Below are positions 12,678 through 24,587 of a stretch of 64,000 nt of DNA, one piece after another; position 1 is the stretch's first letter; every line of letters begins with the position of its first letter. The notes beneath the pieces were generated by a model. The model saw only the letters and a program-made list of their open reading frames with translations, did not search any database and was not told the DNA's origin. The position numbers and the translations under genes were made by a program. Source of the stretch: Karstenula rhodostoma CBS 690.94 (lineage: Eukaryota; Ascomycota; Dothideomycetes; Pleosporales; Didymosphaeriaceae); the NCBI GenBank assembly GCA_010093485.1, contig MU001496.1, positions 710,685-774,684 of the forward strand, read 5' to 3'.

Positions 12678-13495
12678 GAGCTGGGAGACAGCAAGTGGGC
12701 GCAGAGCCAATCCCAATCCCAAGGTGACTCGGATCGGGGCCCCAGCAGCGGTCGCGATGGCACAAGGCACAAGGCACAATACACAAGGCACAAGGGCGCA
12801 CGGCGAGATGCGTGGCGGCCGGGTGCAGGAGTGCAGGAGTGCAGGAGGTGGGGCCGTGCAGGCGCGTCACGGGACGTGGTCACGGTCGGGGCCGGGTGGA
12901 GAGGGGATTGGTGAGCGAGGCAAGGGCTGGGTGCGGTCGCAGTGGTAGATGTTCGGCGAGCCTCGAGGCTTTCGGGACGTCGCGCTCAAATAGAAGCCAG
13001 AAGGCCCCGTTCAGCCACCGAGGGCCGGAACAGCGGCCATTGGGCATGGCCGCCGTGCGCTGGCGCTGGCCCAGCCGGCTTGCATATGACTTGGACTTCT
13101 GCCGCTCCCGTCGCTGCTGGTCGCTGGTCGCTGGTCGCTGCGCCGAGTGCGCACGGGTCTGGAGAGTACATATCACATCACGTACCCTGCCCTGCACTCG
13201 CTGCACCCACTGCACTCACTGCACTCACCGTTTGCCGTCAGCCGTCTGTCGTACGCTGCCCGTCCTTGCTGCCAGCGCCCCCTCTGCAGCCGGCCCTCTC
13301 TCTGCCCTATGCACGCTGCAGCTCCCCTCTACTGTGTACACCCTCCCGTCGACGCTCCGAGATACCCGGCCGCTACTGGTCGCTAGCGCAGCCTCGCCCC
13401 TCGAGTCGACGGCCCGACGCCCGCCTCGGCCATGGTGCGGCCAGAGACAGACACCTGCAACCTGTTGTCCATGGCTTGATGCTCTTGCTGCCATT

Positions 13496-13551
13496 GCGTC
13501 CTGCGTCCTGCGTCCTGCGTCCTGCGTCCTGCGTCTTGCGTCTTGCGTCCT
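13496..13551 (+). repeat. 7-bp tandem repeat (GCGTCCT)8
   Basis: Eight contiguous units are present. Units 6 and 7 read GCGTCTT, a C-to-T change, and the other six are identical. It lies about 0.8 kb upstream of the regulator's start. Confidence 0.9.
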
Positions 13552-14883
13552 GCGCCCATCCGTCGGCCTGCAGCACCACTGCATGCAGCCAGCGCCTAGG
13601 TACTCGCATGCAAGTCGAGCAGACGTGCCGTTTCCGTTTCGGGTCGGTCACAGCCCACCTCGTCGTCGGCAATTACACAGTCGACTCCCTACCCGTCGAA
13701 GCTGGCCCGACCTCCCCAACCGTGCGCCTCCATTCGTTGCAACCACCCTCTCCCCGCACCCACCATTCGTCAGCGCCCGAACCTCGCCTTCTCGCCTTCT
13801 CGCCTTCTCGCCTTTTCAACTGCTCACCGACCTGGCGCGGTGCGCCGCTATCTGAACGGTGAAGCTGGTCGACCTTCCGACCGCCTTGGCGTTGGTGTGC
13901 AGCCTGTCCGCAAAGAGTAAACCATCAGCATCCGCCCTGTCGGAGAGACTGCCACCACCCGTGAGGGCAACATGCATGACATGGCCCGTCTCGCGTGCGT
14001 TAGTCACTGTTGCAATCCGCACGCCCCAGCGAATGGCTACAAGACCTCAACTGACGATGCCAGGCTCGCTGCACAGCATCTCGCATCTCCAAGCCTCAGC
14101 GCCATTGGCCACGTCGCTGCTGTCATACGCATAGGGCTGCATCGCCATCCACCAATCCTCTTCCTGCAGGCCAACTCGTGTTTTTTCTCCTTTGGGAACC
14201 TTGCCTACTCGATGCTGACATGGATGTGCCCTTCGCTGGAGCCGGCCACCGTTTCCAAGCTTGGATCTGAGCCTGACCTGAGATCCGCTTAGAATTGCTT
14301 TTGAGATGCCCTATCCTGGGACATGCCTCGCAGACTGGCCTTCGTCCCAGGGTAACACGGACCACGGTGTACTACTTCGCAAAACACTAAGCACGGTCCC
14401 ATCACACTCTAGGCGAGGGCCACTCTTCAGAGCTGCCCCTGCACGACATGAAGCGCTCTTGTATGGAGGCTCACACGATGCTCTTCACCGACTCATGCCG
14501 TCGCCATATGTTGGCTAACGCGGCTGAGCCCAGCGACCCAGTCGCCTATATCCTCCTTCTAGGAACCACATCTATAGTGACACAGGAGCGCAAAGTCGCC
14601 GGGCTAGCAGTCAGCTCCACTACCCAGACACTTGAGCTGGCCTCGCACGAATATCGCGAAAAGAGCTGCTCAGGCAACAGTGGGAACGTTCATCACGCAG
14701 TCCTCATCCGGGTTTCGTCCGCAGCATGCTGTTTGACAGGCGAGCGCATACATTATTAACGGAAGATGTAGATCCAACCAAATCACGTCTGTTGCTGACG
14801 AATGCAATGTATTGGCAAGCATTCAGATGTTTTCAAGCTGCGCCTACTTACCACAGAGTATGATGCAATACCACACTTAGACT

Positions 14884-14890
14884 TATAAAT
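14884..14890 (+). promoter_or_regulatory. TATA box of the epimerase-like gene
   Basis: TATAAAT lies about 52 nt before the ATG at 14942. A purine-rich, CACC-containing leader precedes the start (AGCACCACCATGAGC). Confidence 0.5.
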
Positions 14891-14941
14891 GCAGTGCAAG
14901 TGCTCACTGTTGCCAGTCATATCCGACGAGAAAGCACCACC

Positions 14942-16003
14942 ATGAGCATCAAAGTCTTCGCTACCGGCGTCACCGGCTATGTCGGCGGTGATGCCCTCCA
15001 CATAATCCTCCAAGCCCACCCTGACTGGCAATACTCACTCCTCGTGCGGGACCGTACCCGCCTCGGTTCAATCGCCAACGAATACCCCTCGGTCCGTGTA
15101 GTCGAAGGCGACCTCAACAGTGTTGGGCTTCTCAAGAGCGAAGCTGCCGCGGCCGACATCGTCCTGCACTTCGCCAGTTCCGACGACGCTCCCGCTGTGC
15201 GTGCTATCCTCGAGGGCCTCGGCTCGGACTCAAAAACACGCTTCCTCATCCACACCAGCGGCGCCGCCAACCTTCTCTACGACGACATGATTAGTGGTAA
15301 CGTCGGCAACAAGAGCACCAAGGTCTACGACGACCTGGCGGACATCGCGACCATCACTTCCTTCCCGGACGCCGTCTTCCACAGACCCGTCGACAAGCTC
15401 GTCCTCGAAGCCAGCAACAAGTACCCCAACGTCAGAACAGCCGTCGTCTGCCCACCGGCCATCATTGGCGTAGGCCGCGGCCCAGGGAACACGCGCACCA
15501 TTCAGATCCCTATGTTGATCGAGCTGAGCAGGAAGCGCGGGAAGGCTTTCCAGCTCGGGAAGGGGGAGGCGACGTGGAACCTCATACACATTCACGACTT
15601 GTCAGATGTCTACTACCGCCTTACCGAAGCCGCAGCCGCTGGCGGTGGAAAGGCTGACTGGGGACCTGAGGCGTACTACTTCGCCGAGGGTGGTGAGCTG
15701 GAGTGGGGTGCTTTGACCAAGAGGGTTGCAACACTCCTACACGAGGCTGGGGCGTTGGAGTCTGCTGAGGTGGATGCGGTGAGCGCGGAGGAGGCGGGGG
15801 AGATTCATCCGTTTTTTGGGATGGCTGCGGGGAAGAATTCGAGGAGTCGGGCAAGCAGGGCGAGGAAGGTGCTTGGGTGGAGCCCAAAGATTGAGGATTT
15901 TGAGGAGAGTTTAAGGGAGGCGGTGGAGGTGAATCTGAAGGCGAAGGTGGGGAGGATGGAAGAGATAGAGCAGGGACGTTTTCCGGCGCCGGCGAAGGAG
16001 TAG
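14942..16003 (+). CDS. NAD(P)-binding atypical SDR / epimerase-like protein
   Basis: This intronless gene encodes 353 aa. The N-terminus carries a Rossmann nucleotide-binding motif (VFATGVTGYVGG, residues 5-16; pattern TGxxGxxG), followed by an acidic residue patch at VVEGDL. Extended-SDR features follow in order: IHTSGAANL, the conserved VVCPPAIIGVGRGPGN block and LIHIHDLSDVYYRL. This layout matches the fungal NAD-dependent epimerase/dehydratase proteins often annotated as nucleoside-diphosphate-sugar epimerases. A clear YxxxK catalytic pair is not obvious, so it may be a binding or reductase-type member and not a sugar epimerase. The open frame begins further upstream at a non-ATG codon. 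I chose the ATG at 14942 because the Rossmann motif follows at once and a TATA box precedes it. The substrate is unknown. Confidence 0.88.
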   Translation: MSIKVFATGVTGYVGGDALHIILQAHPDWQYSLLVRDRTRLGSIANEYPSVRVVEGDLNSVGLLKSEAAAADIVLHFASSDDAPAVRAILEGLGSDSKTRFLIHTSGAANLLYDDMISGNVGNKSTKVYDDLADIATITSFPDAVFHRPVDKLVLEASNKYPNVRTAVVCPPAIIGVGRGPGNTRTIQIPMLIELSRKRGKAFQLGKGEATWNLIHIHDLSDVYYRLTEAAAAGGGKADWGPEAYYFAEGGELEWGALTKRVATLLHEAGALESAEVDAVSAEEAGEIHPFFGMAAGKNSRSRASRARKVLGWSPKIEDFEESLREAVEVNLKAKVGRMEEIEQGRFPAPAKE

Positions 16004-17015
16004 GTGTGTTTGGAAGTGAATATCTTCTAGTGTTGCACTAGCAGTAGTCTACGAATCTCCACAGCCAACATGTTGCAGCCGCAGCTTCAGTGTCGTCCCT
16101 CCAAGCATGATTCCCAATGACCAATTCCTTGTTGCGGTGTCCTCGGCCGAGCCCCGACTTCCACAGAGCCACATTCAACACCGAGGTTCAGGCTTCGGTG
16201 TGATTCCGAATCTGTGTGTCAGATCCTCGTTCAAGACCCCCAGGGTCCAAGCAGCTCAATCAGAGGCAAGACTTACATGGCTCGATTTCGGCATGTCCTG
16301 CTGGTAAACGTAGCGCGTTTTCAGGCGTCGGTCCAAACCTGTCCAGGTCATGCCATGATGCAACGCGCGCTCCCCAACAACCGTCCACGGGTACTAGACT
16401 ACAGCCGCACGAGGTGGGTCTAGCAGCTGTCAAGGCAGTAGGGGCAGCCGGAGCACGGACAGTGCGTCGAAGAAGGTGCAGAGGCAGGCAGTTTGGTGGT
16501 GATGCCCGCCGTGCATGCACGCCCACATCGTATCCATGCGCCACAACCGGTCAGAGCGTGATTGATTGCTGTGCGCCCCGCCTAGTGCCCACCCCGCGAC
16601 ACTCGCACTGCTCATCATCGCCCTCGTCATAATCATAGTCACTTTCACGCCCGCCGTTGTCCTTGCCCGACCCGCACGACGAACGCTTGCGCCTTCCACG
16701 TAAGCCTCGCGTGCCTCGAGCGCACCTTCCGCTAACCGCTGGACTGCGGGGCGCACAGCCTGTGTGCACAACAACCTCTGCCCACGACACGACTCTCTTC
16801 TGTCGGTCTTCCTCCGCTGACACTCCCGGCATTGCTACTCGTTCCCGCAGCCCCCGCTGCCCGCTGCCCGCTGCCTATTCTTTCATTGCACCGCCGCTGG
16901 GCTCACCTCCCCACGGGTCGCTTGGGCTCCCACGCCGCTCCGCGCAGCCCGCGACACCCAGGCCACCACCACCACCACAAACAAAACACGCCCGCCTCGG
17001 GCCCCCGCCGCCGCC
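16004..17015. other. intergenic region and PKC promoter/leader
   Basis: No gene is seen. The last 350 bases before the PKC start are pyrimidine-rich (many CCGC/CCTC runs), typical of a long 5' leader in filamentous ascomycetes. The stretch ends with a run of CCA/CAA triplets just before the ATG. Confidence 0.5.
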
Positions 17016-20000
17016 ATGGCGCCCACCGACGAGACCGTCCGCGAGGTGCAGAAGAAGATCGACAAGGAGAAGGCTCTCATCAACGCCGCCAACAGCATGC
17101 GCCAGTCGACCAACAACCCCGCCGTGCTGTCGCGTCTCGACGGCCAGATACGCGACGGACGCCGCCACATCGAGTACTTTGAGTCCAAGCTGCGGGACAT
17201 CGAGATGCAGCTCACACAGACCGGCATCGACAACATGAGCCTCCAGCCGGGCACCTCTTCGAAAGGCCAAAACCCCGTCACCCCGCCGCCCAAGGACGGG
17301 TGGGATGGGTACGTCGGCTCCGACCAGGGCGGTTATGGAGACCCGCCTGGAGGCTACAGCAACCTCAGTGGCGGCCAGGGACTCATGCCGCCGCGAGCCC
17401 CCTATGCTGCCCAAGGACCTGGCTCGCGCCCCCAGCGCCCCAACTTCAGCAAGCTTGGTATGATTCGGGCAGCAGGTCAAGATGATGACGCTACTGACGC
17501 TTTCCCCAGACCTGATCAAATATGATACCCCACATCTTGGCCCCCGCATTCAGCTCATGTTGTCACAACTTGAGTTCAAGCTCAGCGTTGAAAAGCAGTA
17601 CAAAGATGGTATTGAGAAGATGGTGCGACTGTACCAAATGGAGGGCGATCGCAAAAGCAAGGCCGATGCAGAGGCCAAACGCATCGAGAGTAACCAGAAG
17701 ATCCAGCTTCTGAAGCAGTCTTTGAAGCGGTATCAGGACCTTCATGTGGACTTTGAGACTGCAGACGACCGAGACGGTAGCTATAGCTCCTCGAGCTTGG
17801 AACGTGCAGTGACTGACAATGCAAAGATGATAGTTTGAACGTGCCGAGCCAGCGAAAGCCCCTGAGCGGGCATTTGTCGCTACGCATACATGCAGTAGCT
17901 GACGTTGACCATGCGGCCACCGGTCGCTTTAGCCGCGGTCCAGAAACTTTCGTTAATATCAAGGTTGAAGACAGCATCAAGGGCCGCACGAAACCTTCCA
18001 GGAACGATCGTTGGTTGGACGAATTGCACGAGTTCGACATTGACAAGGCCAACGAGATCGAGGTTACAGTCTATGATAAGACGACCGATCATCCCTTGCC
18101 CATTGGCTTGCTCTGGGTACGGATATCCGACATTGCTGAGGAAATGCGCCGTAAGAAGGTCGAAACGGAGCTGCAGAACTCGGGATGGGTGTCAGCCGAC
18201 AAGATGGGAGGCAACTCTGGCCCACAACCCGACTTACAATTCCAACCTCCTCCTGGCCAGAACTTTGCGAGCGCCAGCGGCCCTGGAGGGGCTGGCATGC
18301 CGCCTCCTAGCGCAACAGCCCCTGGTGCACCACAGCCACAGATGAGCCAGATCTTTATCGACGATTGGTTCTCTCTTGAGCCTGTAGGACGTGTGCATTT
18401 GACCATGTCTTTCGGTATGATACGTTTTTCCAATGAAAAGTTTCTGCTGCTAACAAAGTGTAGTGAAACACACGAGAAACAAGCAGCCGTTCGATGCTGC
18501 GCTTGGACGAAAGGGTGCCATTCGTCAACGGAAAGAAGAAATCATCGAGCAATACGGTCACAAATTCGTGCAACAGCAGTTCTACAACATCATGCGTTGC
18601 GCACTTTGTGGCGAGTTCCTCAAGTACGCTGCTGGCATGCAGTGCTCGGACTGCAAATACACTTGCCACAAAAAATGTTACCCGGACGTGGTGACGAAGT
18701 GCATCACGCAGTCGAACGCGGAAACGGATCCAGACGAGGCGAAGCTGAACCATCGCATCCCGCATCGCTTCACACATTTCTCCAATATGGGCGCGAACTG
18801 GTGCTGCCACTGCGGGTACGTCTTACCACTGGGCCGCAAGCAAGCTCAAAAGTGCTCAGGTAAGCAAAGTTTCCTCGTGCGCATTCTATAACATCTATTT
18901 CTGACATGAAAACAGAGTGTGGCTTGACATGTCACGTTGGCTGTGTCCACTTCGTTCCCGACTTCTGCGGTATGTCTATGCGAAAGGCAAACGAAATTCT
19001 TAAGGAGATCAAGAAAGCGAAAAGAACGCAATCGGCGACGACTCCTGGTGGACTCAGTGACAAAACGCTTCGCAAGAACCCCGCCCGACCAGCTCCAGCT
19101 CCAGCTCTAGCTCCAGCTCCAGGCCCGGGTCCCCAACCCCAATTCCAACCTCCACCAGGCCAGGAACAGCCGCCACAGCCGCCACAGCCAGACCGATACT
19201 CGTACGGTAAAGACTCGCGACCGCAATATCCGCCAGGGCAGCAGTCTTACGCGCCATCAACTACATCTGTCGAGGCGGCGCGAACATCCTACGGCTCAGG
19301 CTCCACACCCACACCCACATCGCCAACATCCCAGCGCCCTTCATCAGGCCCTCGTTCACATTCTCAACAAACTGCGCCTGTTGCTGCCGCCGCTGCAGCG
19401 ATGGGCAAGAGCGCCGCACCTACTTATGGCCGCGCACAGTCCGACTATCCAACCCAAGGACCACGCACGTCCGGTGGTGGCTATCCACAAGACCAAAGGG
19501 TCCCCCAACAGCAGGGACCGCCACAGGTAGGATACAACCCACAGGACTATGCGAATATTCCCACTTACCCCACGGCTCCACCACAGCCTGCGCAAGCACC
19601 ATATCCGCAACAAAAGCAATCATACGCGCATCCTCAGCCTGGCCCACAATCTCCCCAACATCAGCCGCAACCGCCTCCACACCAGGCCGATACCAGGCCA
19701 CAACAACCACCTACCCAGCAAGCACAGCCTGTTTCTGCAATGACGAAGGCACCCAACGATAAAGTCACTCCACCAGCAAACACCCAAGGAACCGGAAGGA
19801 GAATTGGTCTGGATCACTTCAACTTCCTCGCTGTCCTCGGAAAGGGTAATTTCGGCAAAGTGATGTTGGCTGAGACCAAAAGCACCAAGCAGCTCTACGC
19901 CATCAAGGTTCTGAAGAAGGAATTCATCATCGAGAACGATGAAGTGGAGAGCACAAGGTCCGAAAAGCGGGTGTTCCTGATTGCAAACAAAGAGCGTCAT

Positions 20001-20901
20001 CCATTCCTTCTCAGCTTGCACGCCTGCTTCCAGACGGAGACGAGAGTCTACTTCGTCATGGAGTACATTAGTGGTGGTGATCTAATGTTGCACATTCAAA
20101 GGGGACAATTCGGTACCAAACGAGCTCAGTTTTATGCCGCCGAGGTGTGCCTTGCTCTGAAGTACTTCCATGAGAATGGTGTCATCTACAGAGATTTGAA
20201 ACTCGACAACATTCTTCTCACTCTTGACGGCCACATCAAAATTGCAGATTACGGTCTGTGCAAGGAAGAGATGTGGTATGGTTCAACGACCAGCACGTTC
20301 TGCGGTACACCCGAATTCATGGCTCCTGAGGTAAGTTGTTTGCTCGATCCGTGGTTACACCCACTGACATCCTATAAGATTCTACTAGACAAAAAATACG
20401 GCCGCGCTGTCGATTGGTGGGCGTTCGGTGTTCTCATCTATCAAATGCTCCTGCAGCAGTCACCGTTCCGCGGTGAGGATGAAGACGAAATTTACGACGC
20501 TATCCTCGCAGACGAGCCTCTGTACCCGATTCACATGCCTAGGGACTCCGTGTCGATCCTGCAGAAGCTACTTACCAGAGAACCTGAACTGCGACTGGGT
20601 TCAGGTCCGACAGATGCCCAAGAGATCATGAGCCATGCCTTCTTCAGGAACATCAACTGGGATGACGTGTACCACAAGAGGATCCCCGCTCCCTTCATTC
20701 CACAGATTACCAGTGCCACCGATACGAGCAACTTTGACACCGAGTTTACGAGTGTGACGCCCGTGCTTACGCCGGTGCAGTCTGGTGCGTCCCATCATGT
20801 CATTTGTTGTTCAGGAATGTGTGCTAATGCGTCCTGCAGTTCTCTCCCAGGCCATGCAGGAAGAATTCCGAGGCTTCTCCTACTCGGCCGATTTCGCTTA
20901 A
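17016..20901 (+). CDS. pkcA: protein kinase C (fungal PKC1/PkcA type)
   Basis: This Ser/Thr kinase of the cell-wall-integrity pathway acts downstream of Rho1 and upstream of the MAPK cascade. Exons 17016-17457, 17510-17776, 17827-18414, 18464-18859, 18916-20330, 20379-20784 and 20840-20901 total 3576 nt, 1191 aa. In order: an HR1 coiled coil (about 1-65), a second HR1 (about 150-228), a C2-like domain (about 245-390), and two C1 zinc domains (about 455-580) with their Cys/His sets (CALCGEFL...CHKKC; WCCHCGY...CHVGC). A Pro/Gln-rich linker (about 610-855) precedes the kinase (from about 862). The kinase shows [29 protein letters not shown], activation loop [10 protein letters not shown] and APE. 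The tail has a turn-motif-like TPVLTPV and the hydrophobic-motif-like [11 protein letters not shown] end. The intron at 20331-20378 is 48 nt with no stop in frame. Confidence 0.96.
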
Positions 20902-23900
20902 GGATGTTTTTCCCTCCGATACCCCGGGTTCTGTCCAAGCGTTGAGCTTTGCCGTTCTTCTTGTTGATGCACGGTATGCATGGTACATGATGTCCAGAAT
21001 GTCTGCGTGTCTGTCTGTCTTTTCGTTCGTTCGATCGTTTGCCTGCTCATTCACTCCCGCTCTTGAAGTACGGCGTAATAATTGTATTCTTCTGCCGCTT
21101 GAGAGCGGTGTGCGTTTGGGTAGACGGCTTGGGCGCGTTGTGTTGGGGTTTGTTGTGTGAAGGGGATGAGGAGGGTAGCGGGATTGGAAGTGAGATAGAC
21201 AATAAGCGTGAGATTTCAAAGTTACGCGTTGTGTTGATCTGGCCCTCGGTGATGCGATTGGCTGACGACGATGATTTTGCTCCTGTTTGACGAGGATGAA
21301 TATCCTCGTCGCTGGCATTGGGTACGCGCCAGGAAATGTGGAGGTTGGGATGGAGCGTGGCTACATAAGCTCGTCTTGCCGTGGTTTCTGGATTCTTTCT
21401 CCCACGACAAAACATGGCTGGGCTACAACACGAGCAAGCTGCCAGTATGTCAGCGTTGGACAGGAGGACGCCCAGATGAAGAACAAAAACAGTCAGTGAT
21501 TGGCAGCATGTTCGTTTCTGCGACAGCGAGGTCATGGTCTGCGGCATGGGACAGCCAAAAACCACAATCCGAAAGCATATGGACGGCGCGTGTCTGGCGT
21601 CTAGCGTGCGTTTGAAATGCTCTTCGACTGTGAGCTAAGTCTGTGGTGGGACTCGCGTCTAAGGTCGAGTACAACAGGAGAGAGGGTTTCTCCTGTGTCA
21701 AAGCTTCTTGCGCATTTCTGGGAGTAGGGCAACCAAGAGGCTCAGAGGATGAAATGATGGGCCGCGCTGGAGACCCTCCTTGCATTCCAAGCCTAGAAGA
21801 AAATGATCTACGGGGCTTTGTGGACTAAAAGAACATGTTGTGGGAGCCTCGTGTCAAAGATTCGAAAGGTGACAAGCCATGCGCTGCCTGGTGCGAACTT
21901 CTTTCGCACACTTTTCATGTAGAATGTCCAAATGGCCTTATAACCTTGAACCATAGGCAGCGCCAGAGAAACGTCGTGGTACAGTACCGAGACCGTGTCG
22001 ATACAAGTCATGGGGGATCAAACCCCTTCACACAGAAAACATGTTCATGCCTGCGGAGTCCGGTCCTGAAAAGCAAAAGATATTCACTCATGTGCTTTCT
22101 GGCAAATCATCCTCCTCGCTGCTTTCGATGTGGATTGGCCGAAACCTCCACCATGTACTTCGATGGACGGCTCTGGGGGGGGGGGGGGGGGGGGGGGGGG
22201 GGAAGTGTAACGAAACTTCCCAAAGCCACAGCCGTACAGGTTATGGAGTCACTAAAGGATTTCGCGGCGAAAGATATTTTCGTGCCGGTGCACCTCGTTT
22301 TCAAAGAGTTGATGTACTTTGATCATGTGCATTCTGGCGCGTACGCTTTTCCTCCACATCCCTTTGACGAAGCTAGCAGTTCTACATCTGTGGAGTCCTG
22401 TTCAAAGCACTTGTCATACAATACGATGCGCTGTCTGGCGAGGACGTTCCTTGGTGACTCTAGAACATTAAAGATATATAAACTTTTCACTGAAGCCGGC
22501 ATGGTTCTCCTTCACACAACTCAATCCTCGAGGGGGAGACTAAAAATCGCAATGGCAACCAATAATGTGTGACTGGCTCTGGTGTTTGACCGGAAACAAA
22601 AAAGCATTCACATCAAAACGATGTGTGTTGCCCTGACTGCTTCTGTCCTGTCGTGCATTCGAAAAACAAACGCCCTACCACGTCATGGATCGTTTTTCGC
22701 GGCATCTCGTACTTAGTCTCGCTCTAAAAGGCCCCTTGTTGGCTATACATAGGGAACGGCGTTAGGGCTTCGACCTAAAATGACTTCCGCCGCTGGATAT
22801 GAAAAAAATCAAAAAGCACACTGCTACGCAACCACGGTTGTCCCGCGAGCGGCCGGAGAAACCAAAGCGTCGAACATCATGACACACAGAGTGACTTGCC
22901 GTGAGCATAGGAAAAGTCCAACAAGGGGCCCTCTCCTTCGTATGGGAGGGCTAAGCAAGAAATCACAAAACAAAGATGCAGCGGTCATGATCGGAACTAG
23001 TCAACGTAGATGAGCTTGGCATACGACACAAATTGACCACCAACAGTATCATGGAAGGGGTGGGAGCACCCGAAATGGATGCAAGTCGAATCCATGTGGA
23101 AGAATCGTGACGATCTGGTTCACATCCTAGTAGCTGCAAACGAAAGCCACCTTCCCCTGTGCTTACATGTAAAGCCACTCCATCTTCAGCTTCGAGGTTT
23201 CCTTTACAGACAACCGACTGGTGCGTTTGCGCTCTAAAAAGGTACACAATAAAGAACTATGTGTTGCCCTCCTCTGTGTGAAAAGGAAACCCCTCCCTCA
23301 AAAGGACCGAGAAAAGGGGTACATGGCAGCTGCCAGAGCGGGAGTGAAAGATGCGAGGGTCACCAACCATGTCTTGGGACTGGCGGAAAAGACCAAAATT
23401 GCACGCGCGGAGCCTGGAGCCCGCTGTTCTTGCACCGTAAGAGTCAAACGAGGACATCCATGTGCACTACTACCTCAAGATGTTGCCAAACAGAGCCATG
23501 GCGCTGTCCGGGTTTGTGTGGAGTCGGCGAATCGTTCATACGCACTGGCATGTTCTGTGTGTATACTAACCATCTCACTCGCTGCGCATGTGTGTGGGTT
23601 CACGTGTCAGCAGAATAATTCCCACGCAGATGGCAGAGCTGAAGGATCAAAGTCTAGTGTCGCGCGCTTGATGTGCGCCTTTGGGAGAGTGCGGACACAA
23701 AGCAGGACCAGTACTAATGATCGCAGAGGCTGCCTTGTCTCCCTGCACAGTTGGCAAGATCTCTTGGAATACTGATGATGGACATCGTCACTGGAAGAAT
23801 GATCTCGTTGACTTCGCTGACTGGTCGCGACAAAATGGTGGAGGTCAGGTGCGAGGACTGAGAGAAATCTTGGTAAGCCATGAAATACCAGTTGCCCATT

Positions 23901-24011
23901 ACCTACTTCTATCCATAGCCATTCCATAACGCTTCAAGGTGCCCAGAAGAGCATGGTACGATATCCCATAAATTCATCCATTACTCCAATGCCAGCACCA
24001 TCTTCACCACC
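20902..24011. other. 3.1-kb stretch without a recognisable gene
   Basis: This follows the PKC gene. It contains a run of 28 G (22175-22202), a 13-bp inverted repeat about 190 bp apart (22730-22742 and 22918-22930) and several short hairpins. The open frames (up to 245 codons, one crossing the G run) have no family resemblance, and their composition is not protein-like. I searched by eye for tRNA, 5S and spliceosomal RNA hallmarks and found none. Confidence 0.5.
22175..22202 (+). repeat. poly-G run (G28)
   Basis: An uninterrupted run of 28 G on the plus strand, flanked by GGCTCT and AAGTGTAACG. Its length may be unreliable, because such runs are hard to sequence and assemble. Confidence 0.9.
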
Positions 24012-24587
24012 CTACAACATGGCACCGAAGACAGTCGACCCCAGCACCATAGCCAGCATGCCCAGCCCAGCCTTGCTCACACCCTGCGGCACAACCGCGG
24101 GCGCCGCACCGGGGCTGCTCGTCGAGCTCGACGCACCACCGCTCGTCTGACTCCCCGTCTCTTTAGCCCCACTGCTGCTCCCACTGACCTTGCCTGTCGC
24201 CGTCGCCTTACTCGCCTGGTTGCAGAAGATGCCCCCAGCCTTGACGCCGCCATCCTGCCAGCACTTTTGCAGGTCCGCGATGCTCTGGTCGGCAGCGAGA
24301 CACTACAGCGCGCAGTCGCCGCCCCAGGATTCGACGGGTGCCGACTTGCAGCAGCCCTTGAGGATGTCGGCGTAGTTTTCGGGCACGCCGGATTTGCCGC
24401 CGACGGCGCAAGCGGCGTCTTTGGTGGGGAACACGTCGAAGGAGGTGCCAGCGCAGGCGGTGCTGAAGGGCGAGGCGGCCGAGGAGACGGCCGAGGAGGC
24501 GGGGGAGGCCACTGTGGGTGGTTGTGTGGTCTGTTGAGCGTGAGAGCGGGTACAGATGCTGGATGCTGGGGTACGCACCTTGACCAA
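24012..24587 (-). pseudogene. small Cys-rich GPI-anchor-type surface protein gene interrupted by an in-frame stop
   Basis: The reading frame encodes a Ser/Ala-rich start, then a compact Cys-rich domain (STACAG..., AACAVGG, LKGCCKSAPVESWGGDCAL). It then meets TAG at 24305-24303. The same frame stays open for 96 more codons after the stop, continuing the domain (CLAADQSIADLQKCWQDGG, IFCNQ). A Ser/Thr/Gly-rich stretch and a hydrophobic C-terminus (LGMLAMVLGSTVFGAML) suited to GPI addition follow, ending at 24012. In this fungal surface-protein family the interrupted position is, as I recall, an aromatic residue between Leu and Cys. A possible 48-nt intron lies at 24531-24578. No ATG with a signal peptide can be connected, because a TAG closes the frame just upstream. 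It is either a decayed gene or carries a sequence error. Confidence 0.65.

Larger units (their letters stand above)
12678..14941. other. long divergent intergenic region rich in short tandem repeats
   Basis: About 2.3 kb separate the regulator (minus) from the epimerase-like gene (plus). The part up to about 13,820 is full of short tandem motifs: ACAAGGC units near 12,765-12,800, GTGCAGGA units near 12,824-12,850, GGTCGCT units near 13,118-13,140, CACTGCA units near 13,190-13,230, GCGTCCT units at 13,496-13,551 and CTCGCCTT units near 13,790-13,815. Open frames of up to 347 codons run through these repeats but give low-complexity Arg/Ser/Pro/Cys-rich translations that I do not accept as genes. 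Confidence 0.55.

Noticed and set aside
11925..12914. Plus-strand open frame of 329 codons
   Set aside because: It is antisense to the first exon of the Zn2Cys6 regulator, and its Gly/Arg-rich composition fits a shadow frame.
12942..13862. Open frames of 306 and 347 codons on the plus strand
   Set aside because: They run through tandem repeats, give Arg/Ser/Cys/Pro-rich low-complexity translations and show no family feature.
21835..22572. Open frame of 245 codons crossing the G28 run
   Set aside because: The frame depends on the exact length of the G run, and the translation has no protein-like pattern.
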